Below are positions 14,683 through 22,953 of a DNA stretch of 35,138 nucleotides, in pieces. Position numbers and translations under genes: made by a program. Numbering within the stretch: position 1 is the first letter of the stretch; each line of letters starts with the position of its first letter. The stretch comes from Streptomyces neyagawaensis (lineage in GTDB: Bacteria; Actinomycetota; Actinomycetes; Streptomycetales; Streptomycetaceae), in assembly GCF_023516595.1 (NCBI RefSeq), contig NZ_JAMGBG010000186.1, forward strand, positions 1 to 35,138. The letters are read 5' to 3'. A model generated the notes under the pieces. The model did no database searches. It worked only from the letters and a program-made list of their open reading frames with translations, and was not told the DNA's origin.

Positions 14683-15471
14683 ATGGTAGGGGCTCCACTG
14701 GACACCACCAGAGCCGATAGGGGAGGTGCGGCTGCGCCTGTGGATCGGGGAGGAGTGCTGCGGCGCTTCCTCGGATCGGCGGGTAGGCCGAAATCCGTGA
14801 ACGACACCGCTGACCACGCCCACGCCGACGCTGCCGCCGCACACGGAGCGCAGACTGCGACCTTCACCACGGACGCGCACGCGCAGGCGTGGACTCCGCC
14901 CACCTGGGAGGAGATCGTCAGCACCCACAGCGGCCGGGTCTACCGCCTCGCCTACCGTCTGACCGGCAACCAGCACGACGCCGAGGACCTCACCCAGGAG
15001 GTCTTCGTCCGCGTCTTCCGCTCCCTGTCGACGTACACGCCCGGCACCTTCGAGGGCTGGCTGCACCGCATCACCACGAACCTCTTCCTGGACATGGTCC
15101 GGCGCAAGCAGCGCATCCGCTTCGACGCCCTCGGGGAGGACGCGGCCGAGCGCCTGCCCAGCCGCGAGCCCACCCCGCAGCAGATCTTCAACGACGCGCA
15201 TTTCGACGCCGACGTCCAGCAGGCCCTCGACACCCTCGCGCCGGAGTTCCGCGCCGCCGTCGTCCTCTGCGACATCGAAGGACTGTCGTACGAGGAGATC
15301 GCCGCGACCCTCGGCGTCAAGCTCGGTACGGTCCGCTCGCGGATCCACCGCGGCCGCTCCCAGCTCCGCAAGGCCCTCGCGCACCGCTCCCCGGAGGCCC
15401 GGGCCGAGCAGCGCCGCGGCTTCACGGTGCCCCGGGTGCCCGCGCTGGGAGGAGGGGGCGCGACCGCGTGA
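14683..15471 (+). CDS. sigE: ECF RNA polymerase sigma factor SigE
   Basis: 262 residues from the ATG at 14683, after GAGGTGG. The frame is open back to a GTG at 14506, but codons there lack the GC-rich third positions of the rest, so the early part is probably leader. Residues 1-75 are a variable extension. Region 2 follows (HSGRVYRLAYRLTGNQHDAE, DLTQEVFVRVFRSL, GWLHRITTNLFLDMVRRKQR), then region 4 (ALDTLAPEFRAAVVLCDIEG, LSYEEIAATLGVKLGTVRSR). It corresponds to mycobacterial SigE, which drives envelope-stress genes including htrA. The stop overlaps the anti-sigma start by four bases, so regulator and inhibitor are made together. M. tuberculosis sigE is known to use several promoters and starts, so alternative starts here would not be strange. 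Confidence 0.88.
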   Translation: MVGAPLDTTRADRGGAAAPVDRGGVLRRFLGSAGRPKSVNDTADHAHADAAAAHGAQTATFTTDAHAQAWTPPTWEEIVSTHSGRVYRLAYRLTGNQHDAEDLTQEVFVRVFRSLSTYTPGTFEGWLHRITTNLFLDMVRRKQRIRFDALGEDAAERLPSREPTPQQIFNDAHFDADVQQALDTLAPEFRAAVVLCDIEGLSYEEIAATLGVKLGTVRSRIHRGRSQLRKALAHRSPEARAEQRRGFTVPRVPALGGGGATA

Positions 15472-16685
15472 GTGGATCCCGGCCCACCCCTGCTGAGCAG
15501 CATCTGGGAGACCGACTCTCCGCGCTGGTCGACGGAGAGCTCGGTCATGAGGCGCGCGAACGCGTCCTGGCACATCTGGCCACGTGTCCGAAGTGCAAGG
15601 CGGAGGCGGACGCCCAGCGCCGACTGAAGAATGTCTTCGCGGAGGCCGCGCCGCCGCCTCCCTCCGAGAGCTTCCTGGCCCGGCTCCAGATGCTCCCGGC
15701 GGGCGGCGACCTCGACGGCGGCTCCCCGCTGGACGGCGGAGGCTTCGGAGGGAGACTCGGGGGGACGCCCGGCGGCCCCGGACTCCCGCTCACCCCCTCC
15801 GACAACCGGGGCTTCGCCGACTTCGGCGTCTTCGGTACCACCGGGGACTCCTTCGGATACGTCCCCTCGGGTCCGCACAGCGGCGCGCTCTCACCGTCGG
15901 AAGGCCGTGGACTGCTCGGCGGCCGGGGCCTGACGGGGGGACGCGGTTTCCTCGGTGACCGGGGCCTCCTCGGTGCTCGGGGCTTCCTCGGCGACCGAGG
16001 CGCGCTCAACGGGCGTTCCCCGTCCGGCGACCGCGGCTTCCTCGGCGGAGACGGCAGGCTCTCCGCCGACGGGGACAGCGGCGAGGGCCGGCAGGACACG
16101 GCCGCCGAGGAGCGCGGAGCCACGGGTGACCGCGGCTTTCGGATCCATGACGTGAGCCGGCACGAGGCCGAGCGTTCGGCCTCGCGCGGTATGCGGTTCG
16201 CGTTCGTGGCGGCCGGCGCGGTCTCGCTGGCCGCGATCGCGCTGGGCGGTATGACCTCCGGTGTGCCCGCCGAGACGGTGGACGCCCGGGGCGGCGCCGG
16301 CTCCGGCAGCAACGTCACTCCTCTGCGGACCCAGACCACCGGAGCGGCCACGAGCCCCGAGGCGCAGCGCCGCCGGGGAACCCTCGGCCCCCTCCTCGGA
16401 CAGGGCCAGCGGGCCGAGGTGTCGGTGGCGCCGACGGAGGTCTCCGCGCCCCTGCTGCCCGGGATCCCCGCGCCGGGCGGACAGCTCCGCGAGGCAGTGA
16501 ACCCTCTGCCCACGCCCGTCCTCACGGGCGCGGCCGTCATGTCCCCGCTGATACGTCCGCTCACGGCGGCACCGCCGTTCCAGCTGACGACGTGGTCCCA
16601 GGCGCCCGAGCTCACCGCTCCGGGCCTGCTGAGGGCCCCGGACACCACCTCGTCTCCCACTCCCACCTCCCCTGCCCTCCGCTGA
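15468..16685 (+). CDS. rseA: zinc-binding (ZAS) membrane anti-sigma factor, RseA-like
   Basis: 405 residues from a GTG at 15468, overlapping the sigE stop (GTGA). The N-terminus carries the anti-sigma zinc motif: H12, H36, C40 and C43 (HLATCPKC). This domain should bind SigE and hold it at the membrane. Residues about 60-240 are a long linker containing a nine-unit Gly-rich hexapeptide repeat. One membrane segment follows (FAFVAAGAVSLAAIALGGM, about 244-262), then about 140 outside residues rich in Pro, Thr and Ala. Overlap, position and motif make the call as the partner anti-sigma firm. The linker is much longer than in mycobacterial RseA, which is about 150 residues in total as I recall. 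Release by phosphorylation or proteolysis is known for relatives but is not shown here. Confidence 0.88.
   Translation: MSGSRPTPAEQHLGDRLSALVDGELGHEARERVLAHLATCPKCKAEADAQRRLKNVFAEAAPPPPSESFLARLQMLPAGGDLDGGSPLDGGGFGGRLGGTPGGPGLPLTPSDNRGFADFGVFGTTGDSFGYVPSGPHSGALSPSEGRGLLGGRGLTGGRGFLGDRGLLGARGFLGDRGALNGRSPSGDRGFLGGDGRLSADGDSGEGRQDTAAEERGATGDRGFRIHDVSRHEAERSASRGMRFAFVAAGAVSLAAIALGGMTSGVPAETVDARGGAGSGSNVTPLRTQTTGAATSPEAQRRRGTLGPLLGQGQRAEVSVAPTEVSAPLLPGIPAPGGQLREAVNPLPTPVLTGAAVMSPLIRPLTAAPPFQLTTWSQAPELTAPGLLRAPDTTSSPTPTSPALR
15903..16064 (+). repeat. 18-bp tandem repeat encoding xRG(L/F)LG hexapeptides
   Basis: Nine in-frame 18-base units inside the anti-sigma gene encode GRGLLG, GRGLTG, GRGFLG, DRGLLG, ARGFLG, DRGALN, GRSPSG, DRGFLG and GDGRLS. 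It lies on the cytoplasmic side between the zinc domain and the membrane helix. Confidence 0.85.
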
Positions 16686-16827
16686 CCCCGAGTTCTGCGC
16701 GCCGGCCCGCGAACCTGGTTGAATCCAGAGTGGGCCGTGTCCGCTCCGGCCGGTTCCGGCCGGCGGCACTCGGCGAACGGTGGGCGTAGGGCCGGTCCTT
16801 GGGACGGGCCCCAGGTGTGGGGAGAAC

Positions 16828-19341
16828 ATGAACGAGGGGAAGCCCACGAAGGGGAAGTGGTGGAGCCGACCCCGAGCGCACGGCGCGGGGGCCGGGACGA
16901 CGGGGGACCACAGCGGGCCTTCGGGGGCCGACGGGGTGCCCACGGACGCGGTACGCGACGGGGGCGACAGAGCTGGCGACGAGGGCGGCACGACGGGTGA
17001 CGGAGCCCGCTGGTCGAGCGACGAGGGCGGCAGGGCGAGAGACGGGGGCGATTTCGAGTTGGAGCGACCCGCGACGACACCGGCCCCCGGCCGCCCCACC
17101 CACGACGACGACTTCGAACTGGCCGACCCCGTGAAACCGTCCCGACAGGACGAGCCGCCGGGGGAGGCCGCGTCGTCGACCGGCTCGGCGCGGAGTGCGG
17201 ACGGTACGGACGCGGACAGTGGTGACTTCGAGCTGGAGCGGCCGGTTCGCCCGGGCCCGGGCGGGGGCGCCGACGCGACGACGACTCTGAGCGTCGACAC
17301 GGGCGGGACGGCACTGGCGGCTGCGGGCAGCGCCCACGTCGAGGCGGACCAGACGACCACACGGCTCGTCCTGGAGAAGAGCGCGCCCACGACTGACGAA
17401 ACGACTCCGCTCCCGCGTCACGAGGCACCGGCGACCGTGGTCGAGGCGGGCGTGGCCGAGGCGGGCGTGGGGGAGCAGGGCCTGCCGGAGCCGATGGGTG
17501 CCCAAGGCCCCGCCGAAGGCCCGGCAACGGCCGTGGACCGCCCCAAGCCGCTGCACGACCCGGATCCCTACAGCACCCCGCCCTACGGCGAGCCCGGCCC
17601 TTGGGCGCCCGCACCGCCGGTCCAGCACCCGGCGACAACCCCGGCGCACGGTACGACTGTTCAGCAGGGGACGCCGGCGCCCAGTGTGCCCAGCCCAGCG
17701 GCTGCCCCGGCGCCCGGCGCGACGGCCCCGGCCGCACCCCCGGAGCCCGGCGTGACGACCACCATGGCGGCGCCCCGGACCGCCGCGCACACCCCACCGC
17801 CGGCCCACTCGACCAACGGCACGCACGCCACGTCGGCCGCCCCCTCACCGGCGCCCGCCCCTTACGGAAACGCGGCCCCGCCGGCGTACGCGGACGGCCA
17901 ACACCCCGTGGCGCCCCCGTATGTGGACGGCCAACACCCCGTGGCACCGCCGTACTCGGGCGGCTCCCACTCCGCGGCGCTCCCGTATGCGGAGGGCCCC
18001 CACGCCACATCGCCCCCGTATGCGGGCGGCTCCCAGCCCACGCCGCCCGCCCACCCGGACGCCCCCCAGCCCGGCAACCCGGCCGCCCCCTACCCAGACT
18101 CGACGCAGCCCCCCTTCGCGGATGCTCCCCAAGGGGCCTCCCAGGCGCCCCGGGATCCCTGGGGGAACTACGACCCCTGGTCCGCGTCGGGGTCGTTGCA
18201 GCAGAACGGGGCCGGTGTCGACGACATGGCGCGGCGGCGGAAGCGGGGGATGAAGATCCTCGTGCTGGGCGCCGTGTTGATCGCGCTCGTGTCCGGCGGT
18301 GTCGGCGGGGCCGTGGGGGCGTATCTGGAGCGCAACGGCGGGGTCGGCGAGGTCGAGCTGCCGCAGGCCGACGGCGGGACGACCGGGCGCGCCCCGGACA
18401 GCGTCGCCGGGATCGCCGCCAGCGCGCTGCCCAGCGTCGTGACCCTCCATGTGAGCGGCTCCGACGCGCAGGGCACCGGCACCGGGTTCGTGCTGGACAA
18501 GCGGGGGCACATCCTCACGAACAACCACGTCGTGGAGCCCGCCGGGGACGACGGCGAGATCACGGTCACCTTCAGCGGCGGTGAGACCGCCGACGCCAGC
18601 CTGGTCGGCCGGGACAGCGGATACGACCTCGCCGTCGTCAAGGTGTCGGGGGTCGACGAGCTGAAGCCGCTGCCGCTCGGCAACTCCGACGACGTGCGGG
18701 TCGGCGACCCGGTCGTCGCGATCGGCGCCCCCTTCGACCTCGCCAACACCGTCACCTCCGGCATCATCAGCGCCAAGGAGCGGCCCATCACGGCCGGCGG
18801 GGACGGCGGCGACCGCAGCGACGTGTCGTACGTCGACGCGTTGCAGACCGACGCGCCGATAAACCCCGGCAACTCCGGCGGCCCCCTCGTCGACGTCAAC
18901 GCCCGGGTGATCGGGATCAACAGCGCCATCCGGTCCGCGGGCAGCGGCTCCGAGTCGGACGGCGGCCAGGCCGGTTCGATCGGGCTCGGTTTCGCGATAC
19001 CGATCAACCAGGGCAAGCGCGTCGCCGAGGAACTGATCAACACGGGCAAGGCGACCCACCCGGTGATCGGCGTGACCCTCGACATGGACTACTCGGGTGA
19101 CGGGGCCCGTGTCGGCGACGACAGCGACGGCACCGTGAAGGAGGGCGGACCCGCCGACCGGGCGGGCATCCGCGCGGGCGACGTGATCACCGCGGTCGAC
19201 GGGCAGCGCGTCCACTCCGGCGACGAACTGATCGTCAAGGTGCGCGCCCACCGGCCCGGTGACCGGCTCGAACTCACCGTCCAGCGGGACGGCGGGGAGC
19301 AGAAGGTCACCCTGACCCTGGGCTCCTCCGACGGGGGCTGA
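16828..19341 (+). CDS. htrA: HtrA/DegP-type membrane-anchored serine protease with PDZ domain
   Basis: 837 residues from the ATG at 16828 after GGGGAG. Residues 1-474 are a very long cytoplasmic part rich in Pro, Ala, Gly and Thr, with three DFELERP-like motifs and five 11-residue repeats. One membrane helix follows (KILVLGAVLIALVSGGVGGA, about 475-500). The trypsin-like domain has H567 (LTNNHVV), D600 (GYDLAVVKV) and S683 (NPGNSGGPLVDV), a complete triad. A PDZ domain closes the protein (GGPADRAGIRAGDVITAVDG through DRLELTVQRDG). The protease faces outside and should degrade or refold damaged exported proteins, in line with the sigE operon before it. In mycobacteria the same order holds and HtrA1 is essential. 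The 142-base gap to the anti-sigma gene may hold a separate promoter. Confidence 0.92.
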   Translation: MNEGKPTKGKWWSRPRAHGAGAGTTGDHSGPSGADGVPTDAVRDGGDRAGDEGGTTGDGARWSSDEGGRARDGGDFELERPATTPAPGRPTHDDDFELADPVKPSRQDEPPGEAASSTGSARSADGTDADSGDFELERPVRPGPGGGADATTTLSVDTGGTALAAAGSAHVEADQTTTRLVLEKSAPTTDETTPLPRHEAPATVVEAGVAEAGVGEQGLPEPMGAQGPAEGPATAVDRPKPLHDPDPYSTPPYGEPGPWAPAPPVQHPATTPAHGTTVQQGTPAPSVPSPAAAPAPGATAPAAPPEPGVTTTMAAPRTAAHTPPPAHSTNGTHATSAAPSPAPAPYGNAAPPAYADGQHPVAPPYVDGQHPVAPPYSGGSHSAALPYAEGPHATSPPYAGGSQPTPPAHPDAPQPGNPAAPYPDSTQPPFADAPQGASQAPRDPWGNYDPWSASGSLQQNGAGVDDMARRRKRGMKILVLGAVLIALVSGGVGGAVGAYLERNGGVGEVELPQADGGTTGRAPDSVAGIAASALPSVVTLHVSGSDAQGTGTGFVLDKRGHILTNNHVVEPAGDDGEITVTFSGGETADASLVGRDSGYDLAVVKVSGVDELKPLPLGNSDDVRVGDPVVAIGAPFDLANTVTSGIISAKERPITAGGDGGDRSDVSYVDALQTDAPINPGNSGGPLVDVNARVIGINSAIRSAGSGSESDGGQAGSIGLGFAIPINQGKRVAEELINTGKATHPVIGVTLDMDYSGDGARVGDDSDGTVKEGGPADRAGIRAGDVITAVDGQRVHSGDELIVKVRAHRPGDRLELTVQRDGGEQKVTLTLGSSDGG
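17887..18051 (+). repeat. 33-bp tandem repeat encoding Y-x2-G-x-H/Q-P-rich 11-mers in HtrA
   Basis: Five in-frame 33-base units encode YADGQHPVAPP, YVDGQHPVAPP, YSGGSHSAALP, YAEGPHATSPP and YAGGSQPTPPA. The first two differ at one residue. They lie in the cytoplasmic part before the membrane helix. Confidence 0.85.
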
Positions 19342-19366
19342 CACATGCGCGCGTGACAGCAACTTC

Positions 19367-19395
19367 ACAGGAGGGGGAGTCGTGCCCCCTCCTGT
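19367..19395 (+). terminator. hairpin terminator after htrA
   Basis: ACAGGAGGGGG (19367-19377) pairs with 19385-19395 around seven bases, 25 bases after the htrA stop. tatB therefore probably has its own promoter in 19396-19554. Confidence 0.8.
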
Positions 19396-19554
19396 CAGGC
19401 AAACAGCTGGGAAAACCCGTGGCGTGACCATGGTCCGGGGCCGCCCGACAGTACCGGTTCGACAGCATCGCCGGGTACCGTGGACCCGGCCCGGACCACG
19501 GAAGACCTGCCGAGGCCCGCGGATCGGGACCGAGGACATCGCAAGGAGCTTCAG

Positions 19555-20004
19555 GTGTTCAATGACATAGGTGCGCTCGAGGTGGTGACGCTCGTCGTCC
19601 TCGCCGTGCTCGTCTTCGGACCGGAGAAGCTCCCGAAGGTCATCCAGGACGTCACGCGGACCATCCGCAAGATCCGCGAGTTCTCGGACAGCGCCAAGCA
19701 GGACATCCGCAACGAACTCGGCCCCGAGTTCAAGGACTTCGAGTTCGAGGACCTCAACCCCAAGACGTTCATCCGCAAGCAGCTGGACAACGACGAACTG
19801 GGGCTGAAGGAGATCCGCAACGGCTTCGACCTGAAGAAGGAGATGGCCGAGCTGACGGACGCGGTCCACGGCCGGGAGTCCGAGTCGTCCTCCGCCTCCC
19901 CCTCCAGCTCCTCCTCCGGGTCCGGCGGCTCCGTCGACATGACCAAGAAACGCGAGAAGCTCGAACTGGAAGAGCGCCCGCCGTACGACCTGGACGCCAC
20001 CTGA
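19555..20004 (+). CDS. tatB: Sec-independent twin-arginine translocase subunit TatB
   Basis: 149 residues from a GTG at 19555, seven bases after AAGGAG; an in-frame start at 19480 is too far upstream. The front FNDIGALEVVTLVVLAVLVF is the short TatB membrane helix, followed by the hinge GPEKLPKV and the amphipathic helix (IQDVTRTIRKIREFSDSAKQ). The middle is charged and helical; the end is Ser-rich, then basic. TatB recognises twin-arginine signal peptides with TatC before transport through TatA. The E/Q in the helix and the GPEKLP hinge fit TatB rather than TatA, and the position after sigE, rseA and htrA is the standard actinobacterial one (Rv1224). tatA and tatC are not in this window. Confidence 0.92.
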   Translation: MFNDIGALEVVTLVVLAVLVFGPEKLPKVIQDVTRTIRKIREFSDSAKQDIRNELGPEFKDFEFEDLNPKTFIRKQLDNDELGLKEIRNGFDLKKEMAELTDAVHGRESESSSASPSSSSSGSGGSVDMTKKREKLELEERPPYDLDAT

Positions 20005-20314
20005 GCCGACCGCACGGTCGCCCGCCCGAGCCGCGCCGCCCGAAGGCGTCCGCACGGCCTCCCGCCTGCGCTTCCGCGCAGTACACCCGCGTGCTGCCAC
20101 GCCCCCGTACGTGATGCGATTCATACCGTCACACGCCCTCGTACGGCCCGAAGCCGCCCGTACGCCGTCCTACGCGCCGGGCGCTTTCCCTGCTGCTCGG
20201 AGCGCTGTGGCTATGCTGCCCAGTTGTTGTGCGGACCGTAAGGAAAGCGAGCGCGACGCCCGAGAGGGGGGCGGGCCGCTCCGGTCCGTCGAGAGCGAGG
20301 AGGCGTCCGGGCAC
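20005..20314 (+). other. intergenic region with CGTACG motifs and a possible promoter
   Basis: No gene is seen in these 310 bases. CGTACG-like words recur between 20104 and 20166. A TATGCT (20212-20217) could be a -10 box for the next gene, but no good -35 lies at the right distance. The ribosome site GGAGG is about 11 bases before the ATG at 20315. Confidence 0.4.
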
Positions 20315-20989
20315 ATGGAGACGACGAGTCGGGTAGGCGCGCAGGCGTCGGCCGCGGAGGGCGGACAACAGTTGCCCTCCGCCCGACGCACGGTCGACGG
20401 CTATCTGCTGGCGCCCTTCCCTTGGTACGGCCTCGACGAGGCCTTCACGGGGCCGCGCTGGCTGATGCAGGTCGGTACCTCGGCGGAAGGCGCCGTCGAG
20501 CACGGTTCGGTCGGACACGGCGACGAGCCCTCGGTCCGCAACGAGTTCACCGCGGTCACGGAGGACGAACCCAAGGAGCGGTTCGCGGTCGTCGTGACCG
20601 TCGCGGCCAACGACGTACGGCGCAGCGCCGACGGCACGGGCCTGCTGGAGGCCACCTCGGTCTCCTCCGCCGCCTGGCTGGCCGGTGTGGGGCTGTTGTC
20701 CTTCACCTGGCCCGGGCAGCTGGACCACACCCTGAGAGACGACTGGCTGGACCAGCAGACGGAGACGGCGTGGGTCCTCGCGGACGACCTCGCCGGACCC
20801 GACTGGTCGACGCTGTCCCTGCCGGTGGACGGCGTCCCCACGCCCTTCCACTACCGCGAGTCCGAGTTCGGATGGGTGCTCGCCGGCTCGACCCAGGAAG
20901 GGGTGCACGTAGGGGCGTACGGGCGCGGGATGAGTGCGTACGGCCTCGGGTTCGCCATGATCAAGGACATCGCGGCGTACGACGCCTAG
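20315..20989 (+). CDS. conserved hypothetical protein
   Basis: 224 residues from the ATG at 20315 (METTSRVGAQ). A longer frame to 20111 has no ribosome site and non-coding-like composition. It is soluble, with no signal peptide or membrane helix, and is rich in Trp in the middle (AAWLAGVGLLSFTWPGQ, DDWLDQQTETAWVLADDLAG). The C-terminal part (FHYRESEFGWVLAGSTQEGV, HVGAYGRGMSAYGLGFAMIK) looks like beta strands with a Gly/Tyr-rich turn. I recognise no domain. It is a single-gene unit ending at a shared terminator with mrp. The protein lies between TatB and Mrp, where mycobacteria have unrelated genes, so nothing about function follows from context. Confidence 0.75.
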   Translation: METTSRVGAQASAAEGGQQLPSARRTVDGYLLAPFPWYGLDEAFTGPRWLMQVGTSAEGAVEHGSVGHGDEPSVRNEFTAVTEDEPKERFAVVVTVAANDVRRSADGTGLLEATSVSSAAWLAGVGLLSFTWPGQLDHTLRDDWLDQQTETAWVLADDLAGPDWSTLSLPVDGVPTPFHYRESEFGWVLAGSTQEGVHVGAYGRGMSAYGLGFAMIKDIAAYDA

Positions 20990-21027
20990 CGGCTCGGCGT
21001 ACGCCCGGAAGACCCGCCCAGAAGAAA

Positions 21028-21059
21028 GGGGCACCGCGTCGAATGACCCGCGGTGCCCC
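21028..21059. terminator. bidirectional hairpin terminator
   Basis: GGGGCACCGCG (21028-21038) pairs perfectly with 21049-21059 around ten bases, in the convergent gap before mrp; AAA precedes the stem. Confidence 0.88.
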
Positions 21060-21101
21060 GTCATCGCCCCCGAGAAGCACTCTCCGGCTTCGGCTGGCGC
21101 C

Positions 21102-22235
21102 CTAGAACTTGTTCCTCGGGGTGATGCCCAGGCTCATGCCCGACAGGCCCCGCTGACGGCCGCCCAGCTTGCCGGCGATGGCGCGCAGGGCCGCGCCCGC
21201 CGGGGAGTCGGGGTCGGAGAGCACGACCGGCTTGCCCTCGTCGCCGCCCTCACGGAGCCGGACGTCGATCGGGATGCTGCCGAGAACCGGCACCGTGGCG
21301 CCGGTGGTGCGGGTGAGGCCGTCGGCGACGGTCTGGCCGCCGCCGGTGCCGAAGACGTCCACCATCTCGTCGCAGTGCGGGCAGGGCAGGCCCGACATGT
21401 TCTCGACCACGCCGACGATCTTCTGGTGGGTCTGGACCGCGATCGAGCCGGCGCGCTCGGCGACCTCGGCCGCCGCCTGCTGCGGGGTCGTGACGACGAG
21501 GATCTCCGCGTTCGGGACGAGCTGCGCCACCGAGATCGCGATGTCGCCGGTGCCCGGCGGGAGGTCCAGGAGCAGGACGTCCAGGTCGCCCCAGTAGACG
21601 TCCGCGAGGAACTGCTGGAGGGCGCGGTGGAGCATCGGGCCGCGCCAGACGACGGGCGCGTTGCCCGGGGTGAACATGCCGATCGAGATGACCTTCACAC
21701 CGTTCGCGGACGGCGGCATGATCATGTTCTCGACCTGGGTGGGACGGCCGTCGGCGCCCAGCATGCGCGGCACCGAGTGGCCGTAGATGTCGGCGTCGAC
21801 CACGCCGACCTTCAGACCGTCCGCGGCCATCGCGGCCGCCAGGTTCACCGTCACCGAGGACTTGCCGACGCCGCCCTTGCCGGACGCGACGGCGTACACG
21901 CGGGTGAGCGAGCCCGGCTTCGCGAACGGCACCTCGCGCTCGGTCTGGCCGCCGCGCAGGGCGGACGCCAGCTCACGGCGCTGCTCGTCGCTCATCACGT
22001 CCAGCTCGACGTCGACACGGGTGACGCCCTCGACCCGTGCGACCGCCTCCGTCACGCGCTGCGTGATCGTGTCGCGCATGGGGCAGCCGGAGACCGTCAG
22101 GTACACGGCGACCGCGACCGCTCCGTCCGCACCGATCTCCACCGACTTGACCATCCCGAGTTCGGTGATGGGACGGTTGATCTCGGGGTCGTTCACCGTC
22201 GACAGTGCCTCGCGCACCGCGTCTTCCGTAGCCAT
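21102..22235 (-). CDS. mrp: Mrp/NBP35-family iron-sulfur carrier ATPase
   Basis: 377 residues from the ATG at 22235 (MATEDAVREALSTVNDPEIN). Residues 1-90 are the MIP18/DUF59 domain (LTVSGCPMRDTITQRVTEAV). The P-loop ATPase follows: deviant Walker A ASGKGGVGKSS at 118-128, VDADIYGHSVPRML, and LLLDLPPGTGDIAISVAQL. C285 and C288 (GLPCPHCDE) form the CxxC that binds the shared [4Fe-4S] cluster at the dimer interface. Mrp proteins deliver iron-sulfur clusters to target enzymes. There is no ribosome site, but TACCAT lies seven bases before the ATG, so the message is probably leaderless. An in-frame extension to 22340 lacks support. DUF1003 and MgtE-like genes lie upstream on the same strand, with 43 bases between. 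Confidence 0.92.
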   Translation of the reverse strand: MATEDAVREALSTVNDPEINRPITELGMVKSVEIGADGAVAVAVYLTVSGCPMRDTITQRVTEAVARVEGVTRVDVELDVMSDEQRRELASALRGGQTEREVPFAKPGSLTRVYAVASGKGGVGKSSVTVNLAAAMAADGLKVGVVDADIYGHSVPRMLGADGRPTQVENMIMPPSANGVKVISIGMFTPGNAPVVWRGPMLHRALQQFLADVYWGDLDVLLLDLPPGTGDIAISVAQLVPNAEILVVTTPQQAAAEVAERAGSIAVQTHQKIVGVVENMSGLPCPHCDEMVDVFGTGGGQTVADGLTRTTGATVPVLGSIPIDVRLREGGDEGKPVVLSDPDSPAGAALRAIAGKLGGRQRGLSGMSLGITPRNKF

Positions 22236-22242
22236 AGAGACG

Positions 22243-22248
22243 ATGGTA
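22243..22248 (-). promoter_or_regulatory. -10 box of probably leaderless mrp
   Basis: TACCAT on the minus strand sits seven bases before the mrp ATG, with no ribosome site. It would give a message starting at the ATG, separate from any DUF1003 read-through. Confidence 0.4.
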
Positions 22249-22278
22249 CGGCGACGCGCGGGGCCCCTGGGAGCCCTC

Positions 22279-22953
22279 TCAGCGGTCGTCCATGTCACGC
22301 CCGCCGGGGCGCTCGGGCGGGAATACGGTCCTCGTCCCACGATGTCCGTCGCCGTCGCGCTCGTGCAGCTCCTTGACCAGGTCCTGGAGCTCGGAGCGCA
22401 GCCAGTCGCGGGTGGCGACCTCGCCGAGACCGATCCGCAGCGCCGCGATCTCCCGGGTCAGATACTCGGTGTCGGCGATCGACCGCTCGTTCTGCTTGCG
22501 GTCCTGTTCGAGGTTGACCCGGTCGCGGTCGTCCTGCCGGTTCTGCGCGAGGAGGATCAGCGGGGCCGCGTAGGACGCCTGGAGGGACAGCATCAGCGTC
22601 AGGAAGATGAACGGGTAGTTGTCGAAGCGCAGGTCCCGTGGGGCGGAGACGTTCCACACCACCCACAGGATGATCACGACGGTCATCCAGACGATGAACC
22701 GCCCGGTGCCCAGGAAACGCGCGATCCGCTCCGAGAGCCGCCCGAAGGCCTCAGGGTCCCATTCGGGCAGGAACCTCGCCCGGCGCGGCAGGGGCTGGTC
22801 GAGACGGGTCCGCGGGCGCGCGGTGGCCCCGGCGGGCACGCGCTCCCGCACAGGCGCCCCCGACGGTGGCGTGCGCTCGCGCGTCCCCGCCCAGGCGTGT
22901 GCCCGCTCGCGCCCTCCGTCCCGCCCCTGGCGCTCGGAACGCTCAGGAACCAT
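22279..22953 (-). CDS. DUF1003 membrane protein
   Basis: 224 residues from the ATG at 22953 (MVPERSERQ) with GGAGGGGG six bases upstream. The start overlaps the end of the MgtE-like gene by 11 bases. The first 75 residues are Arg/Pro-rich and cytoplasmic. The DUF1003 core follows: RIARFLGTGRFIVWMTVVIIL (helix 1), NVSAPRDLRFDNYPFIFLTL (the family's conserved FDxYPF turn) with LMLSLQASYAAPLILLAQNR (helix 2), then a charged coiled coil (DRDRVNLEQDRKQNERSIAD). The C-terminal helix ends in a His/Asp/Arg-rich tail. The function of DUF1003 is unknown to me. Its overlap with a channel-less MgtE-type protein suggests the two act together, perhaps with this protein as the membrane part. Confidence 0.88.
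   Translation of the reverse strand: MVPERSERQGRDGGRERAHAWAGTRERTPPSGAPVRERVPAGATARPRTRLDQPLPRRARFLPEWDPEAFGRLSERIARFLGTGRFIVWMTVVIILWVVWNVSAPRDLRFDNYPFIFLTLMLSLQASYAAPLILLAQNRQDDRDRVNLEQDRKQNERSIADTEYLTREIAALRIGLGEVATRDWLRSELQDLVKELHERDGDGHRGTRTVFPPERPGGRDMDDR

Noticed and set aside
17845..20124. 759-codon minus-strand open frame across htrA and tatB
   Set aside because: It is the antisense shadow of the htrA and tatB coding sequences, without a ribosome site or recognisable domain.
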